Part shown: positions 22,949-29,600 of the stretch, in pieces
Numbering within the stretch: the stretch's first letter is position 1
Layout: every line of letters begins with the position of its first letter
NCBI GenBank assembly: GCA_017620435.1
Contig: JAFZQL010000147.1
Span: forward strand, 1 to 32,833
DNA from: Erysipelotrichaceae bacterium
Lineage (GTDB): Bacteria > Bacillota_I > Bacilli_A > Erysipelotrichales > Erysipelotrichaceae
Length of the DNA stretch: 32,833 nt
Direction of reading: 5' to 3'
Program-made: the position numbers and the translations under genes
Notes under the pieces: model-generated
Databases searched by the model: none
What the model was told of the DNA's origin: nothing
Seen by the model: only the letters and a program-made list of their open reading frames with translations

Positions 22949-23608
22949 ATGAAACTGAACAAGTATATCGATCATACTTTACTGAAAGCGGATGCGACAA
23001 AGGAAAAGATCCTTGCCTTATGTGAACAGGCAAGAGAATACGATTTTGCCAGCGTCTGCGTCAATTCCTGCTGGGTCAAAACCTGTAAAGAAGCGCTGCA
23101 GGGAACGGACGTCGAGGTCTGTACCGTTGTCGGTTTCCCTCTGGGTGCCATGTCTGTGGAAGGCAAGGCCTTTGAAACGAAACAGGCTGTTGCGGATGGC
23201 GCAGATGAGATCGATATGGTCATCAATATCGGCGCATTGAAGGACAAGGATTACGACTTCGTAACGAAGGATATTGCGGCAGTCGTAGAAGCTGCCGGAG
23301 GCAAGACGGTCAAGGTCATCATCGAAGCCTGCCTGCTGACGGATGAAGAAAAAGTGGAAGCCTGCAAGTGTTCGATCAAAGGCGGTGCGGATTTCGTCAA
23401 GACATCGACCGGTTTCTCTACCGGAGGCGCTACTCCGGAAGATGTCAGACTGATGTATGAAACAGTTAAGGATGCCGGATTGAAAGTCAAGGCTGCCGGA
23501 GGCATCAGGACTCTGGAGGATGCCGAGAAGATGATCGCAGCCGGAGCGGAAAGACTTGGCTGTTCCGCAGGTCTGCAGATCATGAAAGATTTCGAAGCAA
23601 AACAGTAA
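22949..23608 (+). CDS. deoC: Deoxyribose-phosphate aldolase (canonical)
   Basis: The 219-residue protein is a full-length DeoC. It has IDHTLLKADAT near the start, VGFPLGAMS and the DEIDMVINIG proton-relay strand. The Schiff-base Lys151 is in VKTSTGFSTGGAT, and Lys181 is in VKAAGG. It cleaves 2-deoxy-D-ribose 5-phosphate to glyceraldehyde 3-phosphate and acetaldehyde, usually to recover carbon from deoxynucleosides. It follows the SIS isomerase gene by 60 bases and has a good AAGGAG site. A perfect terminator follows. This copy is closer to textbook DeoC than the one at 11055-11729. Confidence 0.95.
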   Translation: MKLNKYIDHTLLKADATKEKILALCEQAREYDFASVCVNSCWVKTCKEALQGTDVEVCTVVGFPLGAMSVEGKAFETKQAVADGADEIDMVINIGALKDKDYDFVTKDIAAVVEAAGGKTVKVIIEACLLTDEEKVEACKCSIKGGADFVKTSTGFSTGGATPEDVRLMYETVKDAGLKVKAAGGIRTLEDAEKMIAAGAERLGCSAGLQIMKDFEAKQ

Positions 23609-23612
23609 AAAC

Positions 23613-23639
23613 AAAAGAGGAACGAAGGTTCCTCTTTTT
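23613..23639. terminator. Bidirectional intrinsic terminator after deoC
   Basis: AAAAGAGGAAC and GTTCCTCTTTT form a perfect 11-base stem with a four-base loop, and five T residues end the plus-strand copy. It sits between convergent deoC and the VOC gene and overlaps the stop codon of the latter. Confidence 0.9.
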
Positions 23640-24111
23640 AATCGATATGTCCCGTCAGCTGGAAAGATTCCGGCGTATACTGCATGACCTCGATCCGGTT
23701 GTCGTCGGGATCGGCGATCCACAGCTGCCAGGTACGGGAGTTTCCGATCTTCGGCTCGATCAGGATCGGGATCCCCTGTTCTGTCAGATAGTCCCTGGCT
23801 TTGAAGATGTCATCTACCACTACGGCGAAATGGGAATAGCCCGTATCCCTGTTGAAGACAATATGTTCTTTCTGCTCTTCCCCTTTCGGATAGAGTTCCA
23901 CGAACTGTCCCGGTGCGATCTCGACATAGACGATGCAGTAGTCTTCCGGTGTTTCCAGCGCCTTCTGATAGAAGGAACTTTCCGGCTGATCCAGATAGGC
24001 TTTGTATTTGACAGCCATCTTAACCTTGCCTCCCAGTTTCTCATAGAAACGGATCGAACGGTTGAGATCTTCCGCAAAGAAAGTGACATGCATGATGGAT
24101 TGAAACAGCAT
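23638..24111 (-). CDS. VOC / glyoxalase I-like metalloprotein
   Basis: The 157-residue protein has two beta-alpha-beta-beta-beta units of the vicinal oxygen chelate fold. Likely metal ligands are His8 (IMHVTFF), Glu72 (FVELYP), His94 (YSHFAVVV) and Glu141 (RIEVMQY), the glyoxalase I pattern. The IADPDDNRIEVMQY end is typical. Family members include lactoylglutathione lyase, fosfomycin-resistance proteins and dioxygenases, so the substrate is open. A role in detoxifying methylglyoxal from triose phosphates would fit the neighbouring transketolase and deoC genes, but this is inference. ATG 24111 has an AAAGGAG site. It has its own position after the transketolase terminator. Confidence 0.88.
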   Translation of the reverse strand: MLFQSIMHVTFFAEDLNRSIRFYEKLGGKVKMAVKYKAYLDQPESSFYQKALETPEDYCIVYVEIAPGQFVELYPKGEEQKEHIVFNRDTGYSHFAVVVDDIFKARDYLTEQGIPILIEPKIGNSRTWQLWIADPDDNRIEVMQYTPESFQLTGHID

Positions 24112-24125
24112 TTCTGTTCTCCTTT

Positions 24126-24158
24126 AAAACAGCAGCGGTCCTTACGGGCCGCTGTTTT
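24126..24158 (-). terminator. Intrinsic terminator of the transketolase operon
   Basis: An AAAACAGCGGCCC / GGACCGC-TGTTTT hairpin with a four-base loop and a three-base bulge lies 22 bases after the stop codon of the C-terminal transketolase gene, on the minus strand. Confidence 0.7.
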
Positions 24159-24179
24159 CTTTGATATTTCCGTTACGGA

Positions 24180-25139
24180 TTATTTCAGCAGTTCTTTAAC
24201 GGCTGCGATCAGATCATCGGCAGTAAGACAGAATTCCTTCTGCAGCCAGTCTGCAGTACCGACCTGTCCGAACTCATCCTTGACGCCTAACCTCTTGAAT
24301 GGTACGGCAACGGTATTCTCTGCCAGCACTTCGGCTACGGCAGAACCCAGACCGCCGATGATGTTGTGGTTCTCGAAAGAAACGACGGCTTTCTTGCCTT
24401 TGGCTTCAGACAGTACCAGTTCTACGTCCAGCGGCTTGATCGTAAACATGTCGACGACTTCCGTAGAGATTCCTTCTGCTTCCAGTTTCTCTGCAGCATC
24501 CAATGCATCCGCCAGCAGCTGACCGGCCGTGATGATCAGAACATCCTTGCCTTCTTTCACGACATTGCCTTTGCCCAGTTCGAACGTTGAACCCGGTTCA
24601 TAAACGTTACGGACATCCTTACGGTTGGCTCTCAGGTAGTGGACGCCTTTCAGTTTGGCGAATTCTCTGACGACCCATTCCGTCTGTACGGCATCCGCAG
24701 GATCGCAGATGACTGCCGTAGGCATCGCTCTATACAGGGCGACATCCTCAAACGTAGTATGCGTACCGCCGTTGGCAGCTACGGTAAAGCCCGGATCGGA
24801 TCCGTAGACATTGACTGTATTGTGGGCATAAGCGCCGGAGAGATAGATCTGATCATAGACTCTTCTGGACGCGAACGGTCCGAAAGTGTGAACGAATGGT
24901 TTGAATCCTTCCACAGAAAGACCGGCAGCCGTACCGACCATGTTGGCTTCGGCAATACCCATCTGGATGAACCTGTCCGGATGTGCCTTCTCGATCAGAC
25001 GGGAGTTGCTGGCACCGGCGAGGTCCGCTTCCAGGAAGACGACCTTGTCGTCATGATCCATGACATCGTTCAATGTCTGCATGACAACTTTAGCCAGAGG
25101 AGTTCCTTTTGCGTTTCTATCCTGTGTTAACTTAAACAT
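24180..25139 (-). CDS. Transketolase, C-terminal subunit
   Basis: The 319-residue protein carries the pyrimidine-binding and C-terminal domains of transketolase. It shows DHDDKVVFLEADLAGASNS, the catalytic-glutamate region GIAEANMVGTAAGL (residues 82-95), and a C-terminal region ending in the DDLIAAVKELL helix. Together with the product of the upstream gene it forms a split transketolase, as is common in Bacillota and archaea. The enzyme transfers two-carbon units among pentose, hexose and triose phosphates, linking the ribulose-5-phosphate and fructose-6-phosphate pools used by the hxl operon. The ATG overlaps the N-subunit stop by one base (TAATG) after GAGGAGG. Confidence 0.93.
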   Translation of the reverse strand: MFKLTQDRNAKGTPLAKVVMQTLNDVMDHDDKVVFLEADLAGASNSRLIEKAHPDRFIQMGIAEANMVGTAAGLSVEGFKPFVHTFGPFASRRVYDQIYLSGAYAHNTVNVYGSDPGFTVAANGGTHTTFEDVALYRAMPTAVICDPADAVQTEWVVREFAKLKGVHYLRANRKDVRNVYEPGSTFELGKGNVVKEGKDVLIITAGQLLADALDAAEKLEAEGISTEVVDMFTIKPLDVELVLSEAKGKKAVVSFENHNIIGGLGSAVAEVLAENTVAVPFKRLGVKDEFGQVGTADWLQKEFCLTADDLIAAVKELLK

Positions 25140-25996
25140 TATCTTTCCTCCTCTTCGATTTCTTTTGCGAGCTCTGCGATCGCATCGTCTGCGGCCTTCT
25201 TCAGTTCATCGGTTCCGAACTTGACGGAGTGGTTGTCCTTGAGTTCCTCGAAGAACTTCACGCCCTGGCCCTTGATGGTATCGAGAATGATGCAGCTGGT
25301 TCCCTCGGTGTTGTTCTGGGCTTTCACGATCGCTTCATAGATCGCTTCGATATCGTCGCCTTTGACGGTCTGTACCAGATCGAAACCGAAAGCCTTCATC
25401 TTCTCCGCATAATCGAACGGATAAAGAACATCTGCGGTATAGCCGTCCAGCTGACGCTTATTGGCATCGATGAAGACGATGCAGTTGCTCAGTTTTTTGG
25501 CGGCAATAAACATGAATGCTTCCCAGCACTGGCCTTCGTTCAGCTCGCCGTCGCCGACGATCAGATAAGTGAAACGCTTTGAGCCTTTCAGTCTCTGTCC
25601 ATAGGCAATGCCGGTAGCAGAGCTTGTGCCCTGTCCCAGAGATCCTGTCGTCATGTCGACGCCAGGCGTCTTGGTTCTGTCCGGGTGAGACGGAAGCATC
25701 GTTCCGCCGTCGTTCAGTGTCATCAGTTTTTCTTTCGGGAAGTAGCCTTTTTCCGCCAGCGCGGAATACCATGCCGGTCCGCAGTGTCCCTTAGAAAGAA
25801 CGACCATGTCACGGTCTTCCATCTGCGGATTGCTTGGATCGACATGCAGGACTTTTCCGTAAAGGACTGCCATCAGTTCGACGATCGACAACGATCCGCC
25901 AAGATGGCCGTATCCTCTGTGTCTGAGCATCTCCATGACATCTTTACGGATCTTCGTTGCCAAAAGCTTCACTTCTTTTAATTCAGCTTTATCCAT
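25139..25996 (-). CDS. Transketolase, N-terminal subunit
   Basis: The 285-residue protein is the thiamin-diphosphate-binding half of transketolase. It contains GYGHLGGSLSIVEL, SKGHCGPAWYSALAE, the TTGSLGQGTSSATGIA loop, and the ThDP/Mg2+ motif GDGELNEGQCWEA followed by Asn. It ends in a Glu-rich tail. It pairs with the C-terminal subunit encoded one base downstream. A TATAAT and an AGGAGGAG site precede ATG 25996. A housekeeping pentose phosphate role is most likely; a sugar-specific accessory transketolase is the alternative given the gene context. Confidence 0.93.
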   Translation of the reverse strand: MDKAELKEVKLLATKIRKDVMEMLRHRGYGHLGGSLSIVELMAVLYGKVLHVDPSNPQMEDRDMVVLSKGHCGPAWYSALAEKGYFPKEKLMTLNDGGTMLPSHPDRTKTPGVDMTTGSLGQGTSSATGIAYGQRLKGSKRFTYLIVGDGELNEGQCWEAFMFIAAKKLSNCIVFIDANKRQLDGYTADVLYPFDYAEKMKAFGFDLVQTVKGDDIEAIYEAIVKAQNNTEGTSCIILDTIKGQGVKFFEELKDNHSVKFGTDELKKAADDAIAELAKEIEEEER

Positions 25997-26038
25997 GAAA
26001 CTCCTCCTATTTTATTCAGATATTATGATCCTGTCTTT

Positions 26039-26044
26039 ATTATA
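26039..26044 (-). promoter_or_regulatory. -10 element of the transketolase operon
   Basis: TATAAT lies 42 bases upstream of ATG 25996 on the minus strand. The -35 region (GTAATA at 17 bases) is a poor match. Confidence 0.4.
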
Positions 26045-26099
26045 TACTATGCTTCTCCTATTATTACAGGCCTTTATCCATCTTAAAGCTTTCCTGAAT

Positions 26100-26128
26100 A
26101 AAAAAATCCCTCAGATCATCTGAGGGAT
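26100..26128 (-). terminator. Intrinsic terminator of the small Met/Pro-rich gene
   Basis: ATCCCTCAGAT / ATCTGAGGGAT form a perfect stem whose minus-strand copy is followed by seven T residues. It starts seven bases after the stop codon of the 64-residue gene. Confidence 0.9.
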
Positions 26129-26135
26129 ATATGCG

Positions 26136-26330
26136 TTAGAATCTTGGCGGACGAGGTCCAAACATCGGACCGCCCATTCTCATCATGCCGCCGTAAGGTC
26201 TTGGACCGTGCATCGGCATTGGTCTTCTATAGAACATAGGACCGAACCACATCGGACGGCGGTACAGCGGATAATAGTATCTTCTGCCGGAAGATAAGAC
26301 CAGTAACAGGATCAGGAATAAGATCATCAT
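26136..26330 (-). CDS. Small Met/Pro/Arg-rich protein with hydrophobic N-terminus
   Basis: This 64-residue protein is unlike any family I recognise. Residues 1-13 are almost all Met, Ile, Leu, Phe and Val, which looks like a membrane anchor or a short signal segment. The remainder has no acidic residue. It is built from imperfect units of the RRPM-x-x-GPMF and RPMPMHGPRP type and is rich in Met, Pro, Gly, Arg, Tyr and Phe. AGGAGG precedes ATG 26330. It has its own strong promoter, a perfect palindrome in the leader, and its own terminator, so it is a real single-gene unit. It could be a cell-surface basic peptide or a metal-binding (Met/His) protein; both are guesses. Confidence 0.75.
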   Translation of the reverse strand: MMILFLILLLVLSSGRRYYYPLYRRPMWFGPMFYRRPMPMHGPRPYGGMMRMGGPMFGPRPPRF

Positions 26331-26387
26331 CGTTTTTTACCTCCTATTTCTATTATTCATATACTAATAGTCATATGTACATTACAC

Positions 26388-26403
26388 AGGTTCATCTGAA
26401 CCT
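26388..26403. promoter_or_regulatory. Perfect palindrome at the start of the small-gene transcript
   Basis: AGGTTCA-TC-TGAACCT has seven-base arms and lies from about +1 to +16 of the promoter at 26410-26438. The two-base spacer makes it a poor RNA hairpin and a good repressor operator. Confidence 0.6.
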
Positions 26404-26409
26404 ATAAAT

Positions 26410-26438
26410 ATCATAGCATGCTTTTATGGTAAATGCAA
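26410..26438 (-). promoter_or_regulatory. Strong promoter of the small Met/Pro-rich gene
   Basis: TTGCAT (26433-26438) and TATGAT (26410-26415) on the minus strand, 17 bases apart. The leader would be about 73 bases. Confidence 0.75.
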
Positions 26439-26541
26439 GTATTTCTATCGTTTATTGATTTTTTCTAAATAACAGAAGACACGATCAGAACTGCGCTTTC
26501 CTGCTGTCATAGACTTTTTTTCAAAAAAACGCAAATACCTC

Positions 26542-26570
26542 TTTACAAATAATACTATGTGTTGTATAGT
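26542..26570 (+). promoter_or_regulatory. Promoter of the padR operon
   Basis: TTTACA (26542-26547) and TATAGT (26565-26570) are exactly 17 bases apart. The AGGAGG site and padR follow. Confidence 0.8.
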
Positions 26571-26571
26571 A
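26553..26571. promoter_or_regulatory. Inverted repeat over the -10 of the padR promoter (likely autoregulatory operator)
   Basis: TACTAT-N7-ATAGTA is a perfect inverted repeat that covers the -10 element. PadR proteins commonly repress their own operon from such AT-rich sites. Confidence 0.6.
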
Positions 26572-26593
26572 CTAGACAAGAGGAGGTATGAGT

Positions 26594-26914
26594 ATGGATA
26601 TTCAGTTAAAAAGAGGCTCTCTGGATGTCTGTGTACTGGCGTCTCTGCTGAGAGAGGATTCCTACGGCTACAAGATCATCCAGTCGCTGAATGGTGTCGT
26701 AGATATCTCGGAGTCGACACTCTATCCGATTCTGCGTCGTCTGGAAGCGGGAGACTGTCTGAAATCCTATTCCGTGGAACATAACGGAAGGCTCAGGAAG
26801 TTCTACAGCATTACATCCAAGGGAGAAGAGAAGATCACCGACTATCTCAGAGATTTTAAGGAATTGATGGCAATATACAGCTTTATTGCCGGGGAGGTTA
26901 AGAAAGATGTTTGA
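26594..26914 (+). CDS. PadR-family transcriptional regulator
   Basis: The 106-residue protein is a PadR-type winged-helix repressor of the short (PadR-s2) class. It has LKRGSLDVCVLASLL, the wing region SYGYKIIQSLN, STLYPILRRLE (recognition helix, about residues 42-52), GRLRKFYSIT and a C-terminal dimerisation helix. I chose ATG 26594 over the ATG six bases upstream, because AGGAGG lies seven bases from the later one and only one from the earlier. It heads an operon with a small protein, a DUF1700/DUF4097 protein and two more small proteins. Related modules respond to membrane or cell-envelope stress, and the operator at 26553-26571 suggests autoregulation. Confidence 0.93.
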   Translation: MDIQLKRGSLDVCVLASLLREDSYGYKIIQSLNGVVDISESTLYPILRRLEAGDCLKSYSVEHNGRLRKFYSITSKGEEKITDYLRDFKELMAIYSFIAGEVKKDV

Positions 26915-27077
26915 TACCTACATGATCGAATACATTTTTAACAAATTGGCAGGAATGAGACGCTGTTATGGCAGTTGCTTCGATCCGTTCTATGAGAAGA
27001 ACGGAATTGGGCAGATGAACCGTATGGAGGATATTGAATCCGTATTGAGACGCGACCGTCAGTTTATCCGTTTCTAA
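26907..27077 (+). CDS. 56-residue protein of unknown function, overlaps padR
   Basis: The ATG at 26907 overlaps the padR stop by eight bases and has a GGGGAGG site nine bases upstream, so this is a genuine coupled gene rather than chance. The protein is small and basic. It has MIEYIFNKLAGMRRCYGSC, two cysteines, an FDPFYEKNG stretch and an Arg-rich end. I recognise no family. The stop codon overlaps the ribosome binding site of the next gene (DUF1700), so three genes are translationally linked. Confidence 0.65.
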   Translation: MFDTYMIEYIFNKLAGMRRCYGSCFDPFYEKNGIGQMNRMEDIESVLRRDRQFIRF

Positions 27078-27092
27078 AGGAGGATCAGAATC

Positions 27093-28007
27093 ATGTTGAA
27101 CGAATACTTGAATGAATTAAGAAAGCAGCTGGAACTGCGTAAGGTTGCGGATGCCGGCGATATTACGGCATATTTCGCAGAGATCATCGAAGACAGGATC
27201 GATAGCGGAGAGGATCTGGAAACGATCCTGGAGAAACTGGGAGATCCCGGTACGGTAGCGGATGGTTTCGGTGAGAAACAGATCGGGAGCATGTCTTCTG
27301 CCGATGAAAAGGAAATCGTGGAAATGGAATTCGCTGAAGTCGGAAAGATCGACATCGATACCGTATCCTACTGCTACGAATTTCTCCCGTCAAGTGATGG
27401 GATGTTCCATATCAGATACGAGAAGGACAGCGTCTCTTCTTTGAATGTCTCCTATAAGCACGGAAAAGTCGAAATTGAACAGGACTATCCTGAATTCAAC
27501 CTCGGAAACATCCTGCAGAGATGGATCAACCGCTCCAAGAACGGCTTCTCGTCCCCTTATCAGGCCTGGATCTATCTACCGGCAGATCCGATCGCCGATC
27601 TGGAGATCGATACCGTTTCCGGAAATCTGATTTTCAAAGATGTCGTCCTGGGCGAAACGGAAATCAACAGCGTTTCCGGAAGAGTTGAAATGGATACAGT
27701 GGAGCTGAGCAGTCTGGACTCCGACTGCGTTTCCGGAAGGATGCAGATGAACGATGTCGACATAAGAGACAGTCTGGAATGCGAATGTATTTCCGGCAAC
27801 ATTGCAATCGATCGGATCCGCTGCAGAAAGATCAGCGTCGAATCCGTATCCGCCAATGTCGATGTCTCGATCCTGGGCAGAAAGGAAGATGCAAGAGTCC
27901 GTATCTCATCGCTCCGTTCCAGTGAATCCTATGACGGAAACGGAAATTCTTCCTTGAAGATCGATACAGTCTCCGGCAAGGTACGCTATGAATTTCTGGG
28001 AGAATAG
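27093..28007 (+). CDS. DUF1700 (HAAS)-DUF4097 fusion protein
   Basis: The 304-residue protein starts with a HAAS/DUF1700 domain: YLNELRKQLELRKV, then EIIEDRIDSGEDLETILEKLGDP (residues 3-55). A DUF4097 right-handed beta-helix-like part follows. It repeats a DTVSGNL / NSVSGRV / DCVSGRM / ECISGNI / DTVSGKV unit at roughly 20-residue steps from about residue 170. No transmembrane segment is seen, so it may sit on the inner face of the membrane. The PadR-DUF1700-DUF4097 order is a known module of unknown function. An AAAGGAGG site overlaps the upstream stop codon. It probably acts with the two small proteins that follow. Confidence 0.9.
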   Translation: MLNEYLNELRKQLELRKVADAGDITAYFAEIIEDRIDSGEDLETILEKLGDPGTVADGFGEKQIGSMSSADEKEIVEMEFAEVGKIDIDTVSYCYEFLPSSDGMFHIRYEKDSVSSLNVSYKHGKVEIEQDYPEFNLGNILQRWINRSKNGFSSPYQAWIYLPADPIADLEIDTVSGNLIFKDVVLGETEINSVSGRVEMDTVELSSLDSDCVSGRMQMNDVDIRDSLECECISGNIAIDRIRCRKISVESVSANVDVSILGRKEDARVRISSLRSSESYDGNGNSSLKIDTVSGKVRYEFLGE

Positions 28008-28009
28008 AT

Positions 28010-28249
28010 ATGCTTTATAAGATAAAGATCGATGGAAGCAAGGGAGACAGGATCAAGATCACCATTCCCTTCGAAGCGGTTAAACTGGTCGTCGCAAACG
28101 AAAAGGCCATGCAGGCCTTTACAAAAAACAGGATCATGAAGGAGATCGATATTCCTGAACTGGTCAAACTTGTTGAGGATGGACAGACAGGAGAACTTGC
28201 CGTCATCGACACGCAGGCTCATGAACATATCGTGATCGAAGGAGAATAG
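28010..28249 (+). CDS. Small protein, SHOCT-like/YvlB-related (paralogue 1)
   Basis: The 79-residue protein begins MLYKIKIDGSKGDRIKITIPFE and ends GELAVIDTQAHEHIVIEGE, with an Asp/Glu-Leu-rich helix between. It shares both ends with the next gene: a beta strand with Gly-Lys-x-x-Lys-hydrophobic-Pro, and a C-terminal L-x-x-(V/I)DT-x-x-x-x-HI-x-I strand. I infer gene duplication. Small proteins of this kind often follow DUF4097 genes. Its function is not known. GGGAG lies before ATG 28010, and its TAG stop abuts the ATG of the next gene. Confidence 0.75.
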   Translation: MLYKIKIDGSKGDRIKITIPFEAVKLVVANEKAMQAFTKNRIMKEIDIPELVKLVEDGQTGELAVIDTQAHEHIVIEGE

Positions 28250-28504
28250 ATGGATATCCGTGTAAATACAGCTTCAGGAAAGAACCTGAAATTCAAAGTT
28301 CCTGCCAGTGCGAAGGGCTGGAAACTGATCTGGAAATACATATCCAGATTCGTGAAAGAGGAAGACAAGCAGACCATCGATGCCGTAACACCTATGATCG
28401 ATCAGCTGTTCGGCATCCTGAAACAGGAAGTCAAAGACAATGGAAGCTTCGACCTGGTAGAAGTCGATACGCATAAAGGAGATCACATTCTGATCAGGAT
28501 GTGA
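28250..28504 (+). CDS. Small protein, SHOCT-like/YvlB-related (paralogue 2)
   Basis: The 84-residue protein starts at ATG 28250, directly after the TAG of its paralogue, with AAGGAG upstream. It begins MDIRVNTASGKNLKFKVPAS and ends FDLVEVDTHKGDHILIRM, matching paralogue 1 in the first 20 and last 18 residues. The middle differs and has a basic AKGWKLIWKYISRFVK helix. The last eight codons also form the left arm, loop and part of the right arm of a terminator hairpin. It is the last gene of the PadR operon and converges with the FliB-family gene. Confidence 0.75.
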   Translation: MDIRVNTASGKNLKFKVPASAKGWKLIWKYISRFVKEEDKQTIDAVTPMIDQLFGILKQEVKDNGSFDLVEVDTHKGDHILIRM

Positions 28505-28513
28505 TCTTTTTTT
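28481..28513. terminator. Bidirectional terminator overlapping coding ends
   Basis: GATCACAT / ATGTGATC with a ten-base loop and seven T residues forms the terminator of the padR operon. The stem overlaps the last codons of the small paralogue 2, and the T-run overlaps the stop of the FliB-family gene. Confidence 0.8.
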
Positions 28514-29549
28514 ACAGTTTCAGGAATACTGCCGCATTGTTTACGATGATGCCTACGTTGTAGTAGAAAGCCGTATGGTCGATCAGATGGAACAGCGCAG
28601 CCACCGCATCGATCAGATCTTCCTCGTTCTGATGAACAGCGGTATAGCCGATACATGTGATCCGCATCAGTCCGTAACAGACACACAGCCCCTTGTAGGC
28701 AACGGTCCTGTCGGATCTGCTGTCGACAAAAGGAAAGTTCTCGTAAATCATCGAATTGTTGATGATCCGCTCAAAGAATTCCATCCAGTCAGGGAATCTG
28801 TTTTCAAACTGTTCTTTATCGGAATCATACAGGCTCGGATTTTCCTGATATCTTTGTTTGACAGTATATGCAATCTGAGATAGACGCGTGCTTCCGGAAA
28901 GGAAACGGTCCAGGAGTTCCAGCGCTGCCTGTAATGGATCCTGATCGCTTTTAAGGTCTTTCTCGAACTCTTCTTCATTGATGATCCTGCAGATGTCGCC
29001 GATGCTTTGTGCCAGTGTGGTGCTTCGATCCTGAATGATCCTCTGGAACAGGTGCAGCTGTTTCACGTCTTCTTCACTGATCGTGTAGTGCAGCTGAGCT
29101 TCCTTGTCCGACATCTCTTCAATGATATCCAGACCGTCACCCTCATAAAGCATTTCCACGACTCTCTCGCAGGAACTGGAACAGTTCATGACCAGGGTAT
29201 TGTTGATCTGTTTATAGGATCGCGGATAGAGGCGACAGATCTTCGGCAGATAGGCTTCTCCCTTTTCTCTGTGCAGGTAGCAAAGTCCCTTATCCTGGAT
29301 CGGACATTCCCCCAGCCAGTTGAAACTGACGTAACGGTAGCAGGAATCCGTAACCGTTTCAGGGATCACAAAAGCGTTCTGTATCCTCCGGTCCAGTTCC
29401 TTGGAACAGTTCATCGTGATCAGCCTCCGGTATTCTTCCCTGCTTACGGGGATCCTCCAGCTGCTGCAGCAGGTATTTCTACACTTGTCCGCTTTACATC
29501 GGAAATCTCTGCAGTAGGCAGGCATCAGCCACTTGTTCATCTTGTTCAT
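28512..29549 (-). CDS. FliB-family Cys-rich protein (flagellin lysine-N-methylase-like)
   Basis: The 345-residue protein has the Cys cluster of the FliB/YkgJ group: C-x4-C-x4-C-x3-CC (Cys13-Cys28), followed by W. A second cluster, CPIQDKGLCYLH then ICRLYPRSYK, is near residues 96-125. A further Cys is at SSCERV. Salmonella FliB methylates flagellin lysines, and these Cys suggest an iron-sulfur cofactor. No flagellar gene is in the window, and relatives occur in non-flagellated Bacillota, so another substrate is likely. The ATG at 29549 was chosen because the AAGGGT site precedes it. A longer start at 29585 would run into the atp terminator. Confidence 0.85.
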   Translation of the reverse strand: MNKMNKWLMPAYCRDFRCKADKCRNTCCSSWRIPVSREEYRRLITMNCSKELDRRIQNAFVIPETVTDSCYRYVSFNWLGECPIQDKGLCYLHREKGEAYLPKICRLYPRSYKQINNTLVMNCSSSCERVVEMLYEGDGLDIIEEMSDKEAQLHYTISEEDVKQLHLFQRIIQDRSTTLAQSIGDICRIINEEEFEKDLKSDQDPLQAALELLDRFLSGSTRLSQIAYTVKQRYQENPSLYDSDKEQFENRFPDWMEFFERIINNSMIYENFPFVDSRSDRTVAYKGLCVCYGLMRITCIGYTAVHQNEEDLIDAVAALFHLIDHTAFYYNVGIIVNNAAVFLKL

Positions 29550-29562
29550 ACTATTACCCTTA

Positions 29563-29594
29563 TAAATAAAAAAGCTTCGCCGCAAGGGCGAAGC
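29563..29594 (-). terminator. Intrinsic terminator of the atp operon
   Basis: A GCTTCGCC / GGCGAAGC stem with a five-base loop is followed by TTTTTTATTT on the minus strand, six bases after the atpC stop. Confidence 0.95.
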
Positions 29595-29600
29595 AGTGAA

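Noticed and set aside
23647..24522. 291-residue plus-strand frame across the VOC and transketolase genes
   Set aside because: It runs antisense through two conserved genes and a terminator, with no homology visible.
26440..26540. Search for a small gene or RNA in the gap between the two divergent promoters
   Set aside because: No frame with a ribosome binding site and no stable hairpin with a T-run was found; only AT-rich sequence.
29550..29585. Longer start of the FliB-family gene
   Set aside because: It would run into the atp terminator stem and lacks a ribosome binding site; ATG 29549 has one.
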